Shown here piece by piece: positions 17,466 to 25,963 of a DNA stretch of 51,023 nucleotides. How positions within the stretch are numbered: the first letter of the stretch is position 1; the number at the start of each line of letters is the position of its first letter. Origin of the DNA: an uncultured Myxococcales bacterium (GTDB lineage: Bacteria > Myxococcota_A > UBA9042). The stretch covers positions 1-51,023 of the forward strand of contig CAIMLR010000048.1 of the NCBI GenBank assembly GCA_903842345.1, written 5' to 3'. The translations under genes were made by a program, and so were the position numbers. Under the pieces are notes generated by a model. That model was not told where the DNA came from and searched no databases. It worked only from the letters and a program-made list of their open reading frames with translations.

Positions 17466-19340
17466 ATGCGCCATCGCCCTCGGCTCACTTCTGCGTCTTC
17501 GGTTGCTGCGCGCGGCGCCTGGGCTCTCGCGCTCTGCCTCGTCGCCGCCTGTTCCAGCAACAGCGGCAGCGGCGGTGGTCCGACGTACCAGATCCCGGGC
17601 AAGGACGGTTCGATTGGCGGCTTGACGGACGGCGCCGCGAATCCCGGTGACGATGCGACCGCGACGGTTGCGGCGGATGGTGCGATCGCCGATGGGGCGC
17701 CTGGCCAGGACGCCGTGGCAACGCCCGACGTGCCGTATCCGGTCGATCCAAACGATCCCAACAAGGACAAGGACCTGGACGGCGACGGCTTTACGCCCAT
17801 GCAGGGCGATTGCGACGACGCCAAGCCGACGACGCACCCCGGCGCGATGGAAACGTGCGACGGCGAGGACAACGACTGCGACGGCGTCGTGGACAACTAC
17901 GACTCGGACAAGGACGGCTACAGCGCGTGCCCTGGCGCCAACCAGGACTGCGACGACAGCGACCCGAAGGTGCATCCCGGCGCGCCCGCGGACTGCACGA
18001 ACGGCAAGGACAACGACTGCAACGGCGAAGTGGACGCCGATCAGGACGACGACAACGACGGCTTTCCGGCGTGTCAGGACTGCGACGACAAGAACCCTGC
18101 CATCCATCCCGGCGCGCCGACGGACTGCAAGAACGGGAAGGACAACGACTGCGACGGCTTCATCGACAACAAGCTGGACGCCGACAAGGACGGTTCGCCC
18201 GCGTGCGTGGACTGCGATGACACCGACCCGACGCGGTTCCCCGGCAACATGGAGATCTGCGACGGCAAGGACAACGACTGCAACGACGTGGCCGACGACA
18301 TGGACAACGACGGCGACAGCTACAGCGGCTGCGCCGACGATTGCGACGACAACGACATCACGATTCACCCCGGCGCCGCGCGCAACTGCAAGAACGGCAA
18401 GGACAACGACTGCTCGGGCATCATCGATGCCAATGAGGACGGCGACAAGGACGGCTACGCGGGCTGTCAGGACTGCAACGACAACAACAAGTACATCAAC
18501 CCCGGCGCCGTCGAATTTGCCGCGGACAACGTCGACAACAACTGCGATGGCCAGACGGACGAGGACCCGACCAAGTGCGACGTGGCCAACTTGAGCTCCG
18601 GCAAAGTGGCGGACTACGCGACCGCGATCGACTTGTGCTCAGGCCTGCAATCCGCGACGTGGGCCGTCGAGGCCTCCGCCAGCGCCCACGGCATCAAGCA
18701 GGCGTACGGATCGATGAACGCGCCGACGCACGGGCCGAACATGATCGCGCTCTCCTCGGGCGTCGCTGCCGCCGTCGGGCAGCCCGGCTACGTGCTTCCG
18801 CAGTCCGGCACATCGTTCTCCAACTCAGGCACGTATCCCACCGGCACGGGCGTCTGCTCCAGTTCCGGCTCGCCGGAGGACTACACGGAGCTCAAGTTCG
18901 TCATCAAGGTGCCGACCAACGCGCAGGCATTCTCCTTTGATTTCAATTTCATGTCGGCGGAATACCCGGAATACGTCGGTACGTCGTTCAACGACAAGTT
19001 CTTCGCGATGCTCGACTCCAAGAACTTCAAGGGCAACGTCTCTTTTGACTCAAAGGGCAGCTGCGTCAGCATCAACAACGGCTTTTTCACGGTCTGCGAC
19101 GGTTGCGCGCAAGGTGCCGCTGGCCTGGCCGGCACGGGCTACGACGGCGGCATTGGCGGTGGCACGGGCTGGCTCACCACGACGGTGCCGGTCACGCCGG
19201 GCGAAACCATCACGCTGCGCTTCATCATCTTTGACGAGACGGACCACATCTACGATTCAGCCGTGCTGATCGACGATTTCCGCTGGCAGCTCTCGGCCAA
19301 AGGTGGCGGTCCCTCGACCGTTCGTCCCGGCGGCGGCTAG
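17466..19340 (+). CDS. MopE-repeat / choice-of-anchor L lipoprotein (624 aa)
   Basis: Signal peptide with lipobox LVAAC, lipidated Cys29. Residues about 100-375 hold some seven repeats of the MopE type, each with DxDxDG, GDCDD, HPGA and NGKDNDCNG motifs; these acidic loops resemble calcium sites and such repeats are abundant in Myxococcota surface proteins. Residues about 385-610 match the choice-of-anchor L beta domain (TELKFVIKVPTNAQAFSFDFNFMSAEYPEYVGTSFNDKFFAML ... LIDDFRWQL). It ends in a Gly/Pro/Arg-rich tail. Start at ATG 17466 with GGAG 5 bases upstream. Likely outer-surface; function unknown. It converges on the kinase gene. Confidence 0.87.
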   Translation: MRHRPRLTSASSVAARGAWALALCLVAACSSNSGSGGGPTYQIPGKDGSIGGLTDGAANPGDDATATVAADGAIADGAPGQDAVATPDVPYPVDPNDPNKDKDLDGDGFTPMQGDCDDAKPTTHPGAMETCDGEDNDCDGVVDNYDSDKDGYSACPGANQDCDDSDPKVHPGAPADCTNGKDNDCNGEVDADQDDDNDGFPACQDCDDKNPAIHPGAPTDCKNGKDNDCDGFIDNKLDADKDGSPACVDCDDTDPTRFPGNMEICDGKDNDCNDVADDMDNDGDSYSGCADDCDDNDITIHPGAARNCKNGKDNDCSGIIDANEDGDKDGYAGCQDCNDNNKYINPGAVEFAADNVDNNCDGQTDEDPTKCDVANLSSGKVADYATAIDLCSGLQSATWAVEASASAHGIKQAYGSMNAPTHGPNMIALSSGVAAAVGQPGYVLPQSGTSFSNSGTYPTGTGVCSSSGSPEDYTELKFVIKVPTNAQAFSFDFNFMSAEYPEYVGTSFNDKFFAMLDSKNFKGNVSFDSKGSCVSINNGFFTVCDGCAQGAAGLAGTGYDGGIGGGTGWLTTTVPVTPGETITLRFIIFDETDHIYDSAVLIDDFRWQLSAKGGGPSTVRPGGG

Positions 19341-19367
19341 TTTCGCTGCGCGCCGAGAGGCGACCGC

Positions 19368-20681
19368 CTAACGCCACGCCAGGATCGACCCGACAATCGC
19401 CGCGGCTGCTGCTGCCCCAATCGCCCACGGCAGCCACTTGGGCGTCGTCGATGTGGGCAGCGGTTCGTACGCTTCCTCCGCAACCGCAGCCTTGGCCTTG
19501 CGCGGCGCCGCGACGACGGTCAACTTTGGCCCGGCCTTGGGCGCCAGCGCCTGCTTGGCCGTCGTGCGTTCCTGCGTGTCCGCGCGGATCGCAATCGGCT
19601 GGGGAACCGTCACCGGCTTGGCCGCACGCACCGGCACCTTCATCGCCACATCCGCCATCTGATCGGCGCTCCAAGCCAGCGTCGGTGCTTCGTCATCGGG
19701 TACCAGGCTGCCCTTGACCAACTCCAGCACGGTCCGCATCTCGCGCGCGCTCTGGAAACGGTCGTCGGGGCGCTTGGCCAGCGCTTTCTCAATGGCCGCC
19801 CGCAGGCCCGGCGCCACGGCCAGGCGCGCCAGTTGCGCGACATCCGGAACCGGCGAGAGCGCGTGGCCCTGCATGATGGCCAGCACGGTATCCGCCTCAA
19901 ATGGCGTCTGGCCCGTCAGGCAGCGAAAGAGGATGCAGCCCAGCGCGTATACGTCGGCGCGCCCGTCCACTTCGTCGCCCATGCACTGCTCCGGGCTCAT
20001 GTACGCGGGCGTGCCCAGCGCGCGGCCGTGGCCCGTCAGCGTCGACCCTTCCCGCCGCGCGATGCCAAAATCCAGCACCTTGAGCAGCCGCTCGCCTTCC
20101 AGTTCCGTCAGCATCAGGTTCGCCGGCTTCAGATCCCGGTGCACAAGGCCTTTGCCGTGCGCCTCGCTCAACGCCTTGAGCGCCTGCACCGCCAGATCCA
20201 GCAGCTCCTCCTGCGGCAGCGGCAGACGCCGCGCTTCCAGCGCCTGCAGGCGATCCTCCAGCGTCTGGCCGTGCAGCAGTTCCATCGCGAGGTACAGCGC
20301 GCCGTGCTGGGTCTGGCCGATGTCGAACACGCGCACCGTGTTGGGATGGCGCAGCGACGCGGTGAGCTGCGCCTCCTGGTGGAAACGGCGAATGTCCGTC
20401 CTGGGATCGTCGTCCGACGGCATCAGCAGCTTCAGCGCGACTTGCTGGTGCGTCCCCGTGTGCTCGCCGGCATAGACGGCGCCAAAACCGCCGCGGCCGA
20501 TCAGCTCGGTAATGCGGTAGCGGCCGTTCACGACGTCGCCAGCGCGCAGCACCGTGGGGTCGGCAAACAGCGCGCGGCCTTCCACCGTTGCGGTGCCGTC
20601 CGCTGGGCAGAAGCGCAGGTCCGTTGACGCGCCACAAGATGGGCAGGTGCGCGGCGTCTTGCTGGTATTGGCGTCGCTCAT
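19368..20681 (-). CDS. Zinc-ribbon Ser/Thr protein kinase with C-terminal TM anchor (437 aa)
   Basis: N-terminal zinc ribbon (CPSCG ... FCPADG, residues 13-29), then a Hanks-type kinase domain (about 55-325): GRGGFGAVY (P-loop), VALKLL (Lys), LVHRDLKPANLM (catalytic Asp), VLDFGIAR (DFG), GTPAYMSPEQ (activation-segment end). A Pro/Ala/Lys-rich juxtamembrane region leads to a C-terminal membrane helix (WLPWAIGAAAAAAIVGSILAW), so the kinase is anchored by its tail with almost nothing outside the cytosol. Typical of the expanded myxobacterial kinase families. Start at ATG 20681 with GGGAG 8 bases upstream. It is divergent from the SET-domain cluster, so co-regulation across the 160-base interval is possible. 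Confidence 0.93.
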   Translation of the reverse strand: MSDANTSKTPRTCPSCGASTDLRFCPADGTATVEGRALFADPTVLRAGDVVNGRYRITELIGRGGFGAVYAGEHTGTHQQVALKLLMPSDDDPRTDIRRFHQEAQLTASLRHPNTVRVFDIGQTQHGALYLAMELLHGQTLEDRLQALEARRLPLPQEELLDLAVQALKALSEAHGKGLVHRDLKPANLMLTELEGERLLKVLDFGIARREGSTLTGHGRALGTPAYMSPEQCMGDEVDGRADVYALGCILFRCLTGQTPFEADTVLAIMQGHALSPVPDVAQLARLAVAPGLRAAIEKALAKRPDDRFQSAREMRTVLELVKGSLVPDDEAPTLAWSADQMADVAMKVPVRAAKPVTVPQPIAIRADTQERTTAKQALAPKAGPKLTVVAAPRKAKAAVAEEAYEPLPTSTTPKWLPWAIGAAAAAAIVGSILAWR

Positions 20682-20844
20682 GCGTCGGGCTCCCGGGATC
20701 CTCACGGTGCCATGCGCCGCGGCGCGGAGCAAGCCACACGCGCGGACGCTGTTGACGCAGCAGAAGATGTGGCCACACAAGCTTACAACTTGCCGTTGGC
20801 GCTAGGGTTGTGTACACCGCGCACGGCTATTTGTGGAGATGCCC

Positions 20845-21273
20845 GTGTCGCTCGCCCGCGTGACTGAAAATGCTTACGGAAAATCCTTGGTTGCTGCGGT
20901 TGACGTGCCGGCTGGCGTCGCCGTCGCCCGCTTTGAGGGCGCGCTCGTCTTGTGGGACGCGGTGCCTGAGTCAGAAGTGCGCCACGCGCTGCTGATCGAC
21001 GACACCCACTGGCTGATTCCGCACAGCGATGCGCGCTACGTCAACCACGCCTGCACGCCCAACTGCACCGTGGATGACGACCTGAACATCGTGACGACCG
21101 CGCCTGTGCCCGCCGGCGCCGAGTTCGCCATCAGCTACAACAACGCCCGCCGCAGTGAATTCGTTGCGAGCCCTGAATCGTTCTTCTGGGACGCGCGTTG
21201 GAGCTTTGACTGTGCCTGTGGCACGGACAACTGTCAGGGTCGCATCGAAGGCTATCGCCTCGTTGACGACTGA
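20845..21273 (+). CDS. SET-domain protein, candidate lysine methyltransferase (about 142 aa)
   Basis: A small protein that is almost only a SET domain. It opens like SET proteins (SLARVTENAYGKSLVAAVDVPAGVAVARFEG), carries the pseudoknot motif YVNHACTPNCTV and the catalytic-region EFAISYNN, and ends with a post-SET-like Cys cluster (FDCACGTDNCQG). SET proteins methylate lysine using SAM. Starts GTG 20833, ATG 20839 and GTG 20845 are in frame; 20845 is chosen because GGAG (20835-20838) is 6 bases upstream of it but abuts ATG 20839. First gene of a same-strand series: 26 bases before the second SET gene, then the methyltransferase/ATP-grasp fusion and msrA. Confidence 0.85.
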   Translation: MSLARVTENAYGKSLVAAVDVPAGVAVARFEGALVLWDAVPESEVRHALLIDDTHWLIPHSDARYVNHACTPNCTVDDDLNIVTTAPVPAGAEFAISYNNARRSEFVASPESFFWDARWSFDCACGTDNCQGRIEGYRLVDD

Positions 21274-21299
21274 ACAACCCCATCGAGAGGATCCCGCTG

Positions 21300-21674
21300 A
21301 TGTTGCAAGCTGTGAATACTCCAGGAAAAGGTCGCGGTGTCATCACGGACACGGCGATCGTCAAGGGCGAAACGATCGAGCGCACGCCCGTTCTGTTCAT
21401 CCCGGCGGAACAGTGGCCGCACATTGAGCAGACCGTGTTCTTTCACTACTGCTATTCCTGGGGTCCGGAGTCGCAGCACGCGGCTTTCGCGCTTGGCTTT
21501 GGCTCGCTGTACAACCACAGCTACCAGCCGGCCGCCGTGTACGTGAAGCACATGGAGACCAATGAAGTGGAATTCGTCGCCCTGCGCGACATCGCCGCGG
21601 GCGAAGAAGTGACGATCAACTACAACGGCGACCCGACCGACTCGCAGCCGATGTGGTTTGGCGAAGTGCTGTAG
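21300..21674 (+). CDS. Second small SET-domain protein (124 aa)
   Basis: A compact SET-fold protein: AVNTPGKGRGVITDTAIVKGETIERTPVLFIP, then FGSLYNHSYQPAAVYV (NHS motif, pseudoknot), VEFVALRDIAAGEEVTINYNGDP (SAM/lysine channel with catalytic-position Tyr). It lacks the Cys-rich post-SET end of its upstream neighbour and is a different subfamily, so this pair is not a simple recent duplication. A ribosome-binding site (GAGGATC) lies 8-10 bases before ATG. It sits between the first SET gene and the methyltransferase/ATP-grasp fusion, spacing 26 and 48 bases. Substrate unknown. Confidence 0.85.
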   Translation: MLQAVNTPGKGRGVITDTAIVKGETIERTPVLFIPAEQWPHIEQTVFFHYCYSWGPESQHAAFALGFGSLYNHSYQPAAVYVKHMETNEVEFVALRDIAAGEEVTINYNGDPTDSQPMWFGEVL

Positions 21675-21722
21675 CCCGTCCGCATCCAGCAGAAACCCGC
21701 ACCTGTCTCATTTGGAGTCCAA

Positions 21723-23648
21723 ATGTCGCGCCCCCCGTCGCACCGCCACCGCACGCTTGGCCCGCTGCCTGATTTGGAACCGCACCTGCCCGACGAGTGG
21801 TGGCGGACGCTGTTCAACGCCAACTACCTCAAGACGGACGGCGACGTCGTCGAGAACGCGGACAATACGACGGCTGAGGTCGATCTGCTCGTGCGCGCGG
21901 CGGAACTGCAGGCGGGCGACAAGATCCTCGACCTGTGCTGCGGTCAGGGGCGCCACACGCTGGAACTGGCGACGCGCGGGTTTCAGTACGCCCAGGGCAT
22001 CGATCAGTCGCGGTACCTGCTGAGCGTGGCGCGGCGGCGTGCCAAGCAGGGCAGCTTGCCGGTGCGGTTCACGCTGGGCGAGGCGCGCAAGCTCAAGCTG
22101 CCGCCGGGCCAGCTGGATTGCGTGGCGATGATGGGCAACAGCTTTGGCTACTTTCAGCACGCGGACGACGATTTGGTCGTGCTGGACGGCGTGCGGCGCG
22201 CCCTCAAGGTCGGCGGCACGCTGGCAATGGACTTGACGGACGGCGATTGGGTGCGGCGCAACTACGAGCCGCGGTCCTGGGAATGGCTGAACAGTCAGGA
22301 GCTGGTGGTCCGCGAGCGGCAGTTGTCGGCCGATGGCCAGCGGCTGGTCTGCCGTGAAGTGATTGTCCACGCGACGCGCGGCATCCTCGTGGACCAGTTC
22401 TACGCGGAGCGGCTGTACGATCGCCAGCAGGTCGCCGACTTGCTGACCCGCGCGGGCTTCTGCGCAATCGCCGAGCACGATGTCCTGGAAGCGGCGTCGT
22501 CGCGCGATCAGGACCTGGGCATGATGGCGCATCGCGTGTTTGTGACCGCGCGCGTGGCGGAGCGCGCCCAAGCGCTGGCCCAAGCGGGCGTGACCAAACA
22601 GCGGCTGACGGTGCTGCTGGGCGACCCGCGGCTGCCGGACCCGGTGAAGCGCGATGGCACGTTCAACGCGGAGGACTTTGACACCATCGATCGCCTGAAG
22701 CGCGTGCTGGCGGATTGGCCGGATGTGTCGGTGCGGTACATCGATCGCCACGCGCAGCTGGTCAAAGTGCTGGGTGACGACGACGCGGATTTGGTGGTGA
22801 ATTTCTGCGACGAAGGCCTGCGCAACGACCCGGCGCTGGAGCTGCATGTGCCGGCGCTGCTGGAAGTTTTTGGCCGGCCGTACACGGGCGCGGCGCCTGC
22901 GTGCCTGGGCTTGTGCGCGGACAAGGCGCACGTGCGCGCGATCGCGGCGTCCATGGGCGTGCCGGTCCCGCGCGAGTCCTACGTGGCGCAAAGCGATCCG
23001 GATCCCGCGCCGGCGTTGGCGTTTCCGGCGATTGTGAAGCCGAACATCGGCGATGGCAGCCTGGGCATTCCGGTCGCTGCAGTCGTGCACAACGCGGCGG
23101 AGATGCGTCAGCGGATTCGCGAACTGCGCGCGGAGCTGCCCGATCGCGGCCTCATCGTCCAGGAGTTCATGCCGGGCACCGAGTATTCGGTCGCGCTGAT
23201 TGGCAACCCGGGCTTTGACCTGCAGCCGCTGCCGATCCTGGAAGTCGACTACAGCGCGCTGCCCGCCGGCGCGCCGCAGATCCTCGGCTATGAGAGCAAG
23301 TGGCACCCGGAATCGCCGTACTGGACGGACATTCGTTTTGCCCAAGCGCAGTTGGAGCACGGTCAGCGGCAGCGCTTGGTGCAGTGGTCGGCGCGTCTGT
23401 TTGAGCGGCTGGGCTGCCGCGACTACGCGCGCTTTGACTTCCGCACCGCCGCGGACGGCGAGATCAAGTTGCTGGAAGTCAACCCGAATCCCGGCTGGTG
23501 CTGGGACGGCAAGCTGAATTTGATGGCGCAGTGGGCCAACTGGAGCTATTCCGACCTCCTGCGGGCGATCGTTGCCGCGGCGAGCCAGCGCATTGGGCTG
23601 ACGACCGTCGCGGCCACGAATTCCGACCGCGTGCAATCGATCGCGTGA
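21723..23648 (+). CDS. SAM methyltransferase fused to D-Ala-D-Ala-ligase-like ATP-grasp (641 aa)
   Basis: Two complete enzymes in one chain. Residues about 45-275 are a class I methyltransferase: motif [17 protein letters not shown] (68-83), acidic loop [14 protein letters not shown] after strand 4. Residues about 293-620 are an ATP-grasp ligase of the D-Ala-D-Ala type: [83 protein letters not shown] and the metal-binding EVNPNPGW. Such ligases join a carboxylate to an amine through an acyl-phosphate. The product is unknown; context suggests methylation and ligation of one peptide-like or amino-acid substrate. ATG 21723 follows GGAG by 5 bases. Confidence 0.9.
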   Translation: MSRPPSHRHRTLGPLPDLEPHLPDEWWRTLFNANYLKTDGDVVENADNTTAEVDLLVRAAELQAGDKILDLCCGQGRHTLELATRGFQYAQGIDQSRYLLSVARRRAKQGSLPVRFTLGEARKLKLPPGQLDCVAMMGNSFGYFQHADDDLVVLDGVRRALKVGGTLAMDLTDGDWVRRNYEPRSWEWLNSQELVVRERQLSADGQRLVCREVIVHATRGILVDQFYAERLYDRQQVADLLTRAGFCAIAEHDVLEAASSRDQDLGMMAHRVFVTARVAERAQALAQAGVTKQRLTVLLGDPRLPDPVKRDGTFNAEDFDTIDRLKRVLADWPDVSVRYIDRHAQLVKVLGDDDADLVVNFCDEGLRNDPALELHVPALLEVFGRPYTGAAPACLGLCADKAHVRAIAASMGVPVPRESYVAQSDPDPAPALAFPAIVKPNIGDGSLGIPVAAVVHNAAEMRQRIRELRAELPDRGLIVQEFMPGTEYSVALIGNPGFDLQPLPILEVDYSALPAGAPQILGYESKWHPESPYWTDIRFAQAQLEHGQRQRLVQWSARLFERLGCRDYARFDFRTAADGEIKLLEVNPNPGWCWDGKLNLMAQWANWSYSDLLRAIVAAASQRIGLTTVAATNSDRVQSIA

Positions 23649-23655
23649 GGTTTGG

Positions 23656-24309
23656 ATGGGATCTGCGGACGTGAAACAGGGCATGCCAACGCGCGAAGAA
23701 GCCTTGCTTGGCCGCGCGACTGCGATGGCCGTCGCAGCCCGACACGCCGTCCTGGACGCGCCCATGCGCGCGCCGTTCCCCGCCGGCAGCCAAATCGCCT
23801 GGTTCGGGATGGGCTGCTACTGGGGCGCTGAACGCAAGTTCTGGCAGACGCCGGGCGTGATGGGCACCGCGGTGGGCTTCGCCGGCGGCTTCACCGTCAA
23901 TCCGACCTACCGCGAGACGTGTACCGGCCGCACGGGCCACACGGAGATCGTCCAGGTCGTGTTTGATCCCGCAAAAATCGCGTTTGGCCAGCTCCTGCAG
24001 ACGTTCTGGGAGAACCACGACCCGACGCAGGGCAACCAGCAGGGCGGGGACATCGGCACGCAATATCGCTCAGCGATCTACTGCGCGGATGCGGAGCAGT
24101 TGACGGCGGCGCTGGCGAGCCGGGACGCGTATCAAGGCGCGCTGAGCGCGGCAGGGCTTGGGCGGATCACGACGGAGATCGCGCTGGCGGGGCCGTTCTA
24201 TTACGCTGAGGATGAACATCAGCAGTACCTGCACAAGAATCCGTGGGGCTATTGCGGTCTGGGCGGCACGGGCGTGACCTGTCAGATCGGCACCGGCGTG
24301 GCCAGCTAG
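23656..24309 (+). CDS. msrA: Peptide-methionine (S)-S-oxide reductase MsrA (217 aa)
   Basis: Reduces methionine-S-sulfoxide in free or protein form. [13 protein letters not shown] carries the catalytic Cys (usual motif GCFWG, here GCYWG), and [14 protein letters not shown] plus [25 protein letters not shown] match the E. coli-type enzyme, including C-terminal resolving Cys residues. About 45 extra N-terminal residues precede the domain, as in E. coli MsrA. It starts 7 bases after the stop of the methyltransferase/ATP-grasp gene, strongly suggesting co-transcription. It is convergent with the dihydroorotase gene. Confidence 0.95.
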   Translation: MGSADVKQGMPTREEALLGRATAMAVAARHAVLDAPMRAPFPAGSQIAWFGMGCYWGAERKFWQTPGVMGTAVGFAGGFTVNPTYRETCTGRTGHTEIVQVVFDPAKIAFGQLLQTFWENHDPTQGNQQGGDIGTQYRSAIYCADAEQLTAALASRDAYQGALSAAGLGRITTEIALAGPFYYAEDEHQQYLHKNPWGYCGLGGTGVTCQIGTGVAS

Positions 24310-24359
24310 CCAAGTGTGCTGATCCCGGCGATTCGTCCGCGGCTGCGTCAGAAAACGCC

Positions 24360-25712
24360 CTATTTTCCAACGTTGCTGATCGGATCGCCGCAAGTCGCCG
24401 GCTTGCCGCTGGGCGTCCCCACGGGCTCGCCATCGCGAAACACCACGCTGCCGCGCAGGACCGTCATCACCGGCCACCCGCGCATCGGAATCCCCGTCCA
24501 TGGACTCCAGCCGCAGCGCGAGCGGATCTCCCGCTCCTCCAGCGCGTGGAGCTTCTGCAAGTCGCACAGCGCGATGTCCGCATCCAGACCCACCGCCAGC
24601 GTGCCTTTGCCGGCGATTTGGTAGATTTCCGCGGGCCGCTGCGCCGTCCACAACGCGATCTCCTGCAGCGAGACGCGGCCCTCCGCGTGTTCGTTCAGCA
24701 GCAACGGCAGGGTCGTCTGCACGCCCGGCATCCCGGACGGCGCCGACGGGTACGGCTTGGACTTCTCCTCGAGCGTGTGCGGCGCGTGGTCTGAGCCAAT
24801 GCAGGTCAGCGTGCCATCGCGCAGCGCCGCCCACAGGGCCAGACGGTGGCGCTCCTCGCGAATCGGCGGATTCATCACCGCGAGGTTGCCCAGCCGGTCG
24901 TAGCACTCCGGCGCGTGCAGGGTGAGGTGCTGCGGCGTCACTTCCGCCGTCACGAATCGCCGCGCCGGGTGGTGGCGCATCACGTCCAGCTCCTCGGCCG
25001 AGTTGATGTGCAGCACGTGCACGTGGCGCTCCGTCTCGGCCACCAGATCCAGCAGCCGCGCAACGGCCAGCCGCGCGGTCTCCACGTCCCGCCGCAGCGG
25101 ATGATCGTGTGGCCGCGTCGCCGGCACGGTCTCAGCGAGCATGCGCAGCCGCGGTTCGTCCTCCGCATGGACGGCGACGCGGCGTTTGCCGGTCTGCAGC
25201 GCCGCGCGCAGATGATCGTCGTCCGGCACCAGCAGCGTGCCCGTGGAGCTGCCCATGAAGATCTTCACGCCGGCAAAGCCGGGCAGATCCTCACAACTTG
25301 CCAGCAGCGCGGCGTTCTCCGTCGTCGCCCCCAGAAAGAAGGCGTGATCGGCCCACGCCCGACCGGAAGCGCGGGCGAGCTTGTCCAGCAGCAATTCCCG
25401 AGTCGTCGTGTTGGGTTTGGTGTTGGGCATCTCAAAAAACGTCGTCACGCCGCCGGCGATCGCCGCCAGCGACCCGCTCGCCAGGTCTTCCTTGTGCTCG
25501 AGTCCGGGCTCGCGGAAGTGCACCTGTGTGTCGATGACGCCCGGCAACGCCGTGAGCCCGCGCGCGTCGATCGACGCCTGGTACGTGCCGGTAAGTGGCC
25601 GCGCCAGTTCGACAATCTTGCCGTCCCGGATGCCAATGTCAGTTGCGGTGATGCCCGTCGGCAGGACGACTTGGGCGTTGCGAATCGCGAGGGACGGGGT
25701 GTTCATGCTCAT
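24360..25712 (-). CDS. pyrC: Dihydroorotase (450 aa)
   Basis: Amidohydrolase of pyrimidine synthesis, interconverting carbamoyl-aspartate and dihydroorotate. Signatures: ALPGVIDTQVHFREPG (metal site; the first His of DxHxH is Gln, as in the known DQVHFREPG branch), VTTFFEMPNTKP, AGVKIFMGSSTG (carboxylated-Lys position), VAVHAEDE, VHVLHINSAEE and TCIGSDHAPHTLEEK. Length fits the class I form. Because of the Gln substitution, allantoinase or another hydantoinase-type activity cannot be fully excluded. Start is ATG 25712 or 25706; neither has a strong ribosome-binding site. Confidence 0.9.
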   Translation of the reverse strand: MSMNTPSLAIRNAQVVLPTGITATDIGIRDGKIVELARPLTGTYQASIDARGLTALPGVIDTQVHFREPGLEHKEDLASGSLAAIAGGVTTFFEMPNTKPNTTTRELLLDKLARASGRAWADHAFFLGATTENAALLASCEDLPGFAGVKIFMGSSTGTLLVPDDDHLRAALQTGKRRVAVHAEDEPRLRMLAETVPATRPHDHPLRRDVETARLAVARLLDLVAETERHVHVLHINSAEELDVMRHHPARRFVTAEVTPQHLTLHAPECYDRLGNLAVMNPPIREERHRLALWAALRDGTLTCIGSDHAPHTLEEKSKPYPSAPSGMPGVQTTLPLLLNEHAEGRVSLQEIALWTAQRPAEIYQIAGKGTLAVGLDADIALCDLQKLHALEEREIRSRCGWSPWTGIPMRGWPVMTVLRGSVVFRDGEPVGTPSGKPATCGDPISNVGK

Positions 25713-25872
25713 GCCGCGCAGCATGCCACAGCCCGTGCGCCGCCGAAACAGGTTTGCTGCGGACTTGACTTTGGCGCCCACTCGAACGATTGTCTCGCCT
25801 CGGGTTCGACGCAGCGTCGGTCGGGTCCGGATGTCCCAAACGGCAGGATTGCCGCGCGGGGCAGGCACTCAC

Positions 25873-25959
25873 GCCGGAGTGGTGAAATGGTAGACGCGAC
25901 GGACTCAAAATCCGTTGGGCTTAACGCCCGTGAGGGTTCAAGTCCCTCCTCCGGCACCA
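25873..25959 (+). tRNA. tRNA-Leu (anticodon CAA)
   Basis: A 7-bp acceptor stem GCCGGAG/CTCCGGC, an anticodon arm ACGGA-CTCAAAA-TCCGT with anticodon CAA (reads UUG), a long class II variable arm and a T-arm ending GTTCAAGTCC. The CCA end is encoded (25957-25959). The next gene's ATG is only 4 bases downstream. Confidence 0.95.
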
Positions 25960-25963
25960 AACG

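Noticed and set aside
15966-18368. An 800-codon open frame on the minus strand across the HD-GYP gene and the MopE lipoprotein
   Set aside because: Long GC-driven antisense frame without any family motif; both sense genes are well supported.
20795-20811. Sigma-54-like TTGGCGC-N5-TTGT upstream of the first SET gene
   Set aside because: The -12 GC is GT and the -24 lacks the A of GGCAC, so it is too weak to annotate.
24310-24359. Rho-independent terminator between msrA and dihydroorotase
   Set aside because: No stable stem followed by a T-run could be found on either strand.
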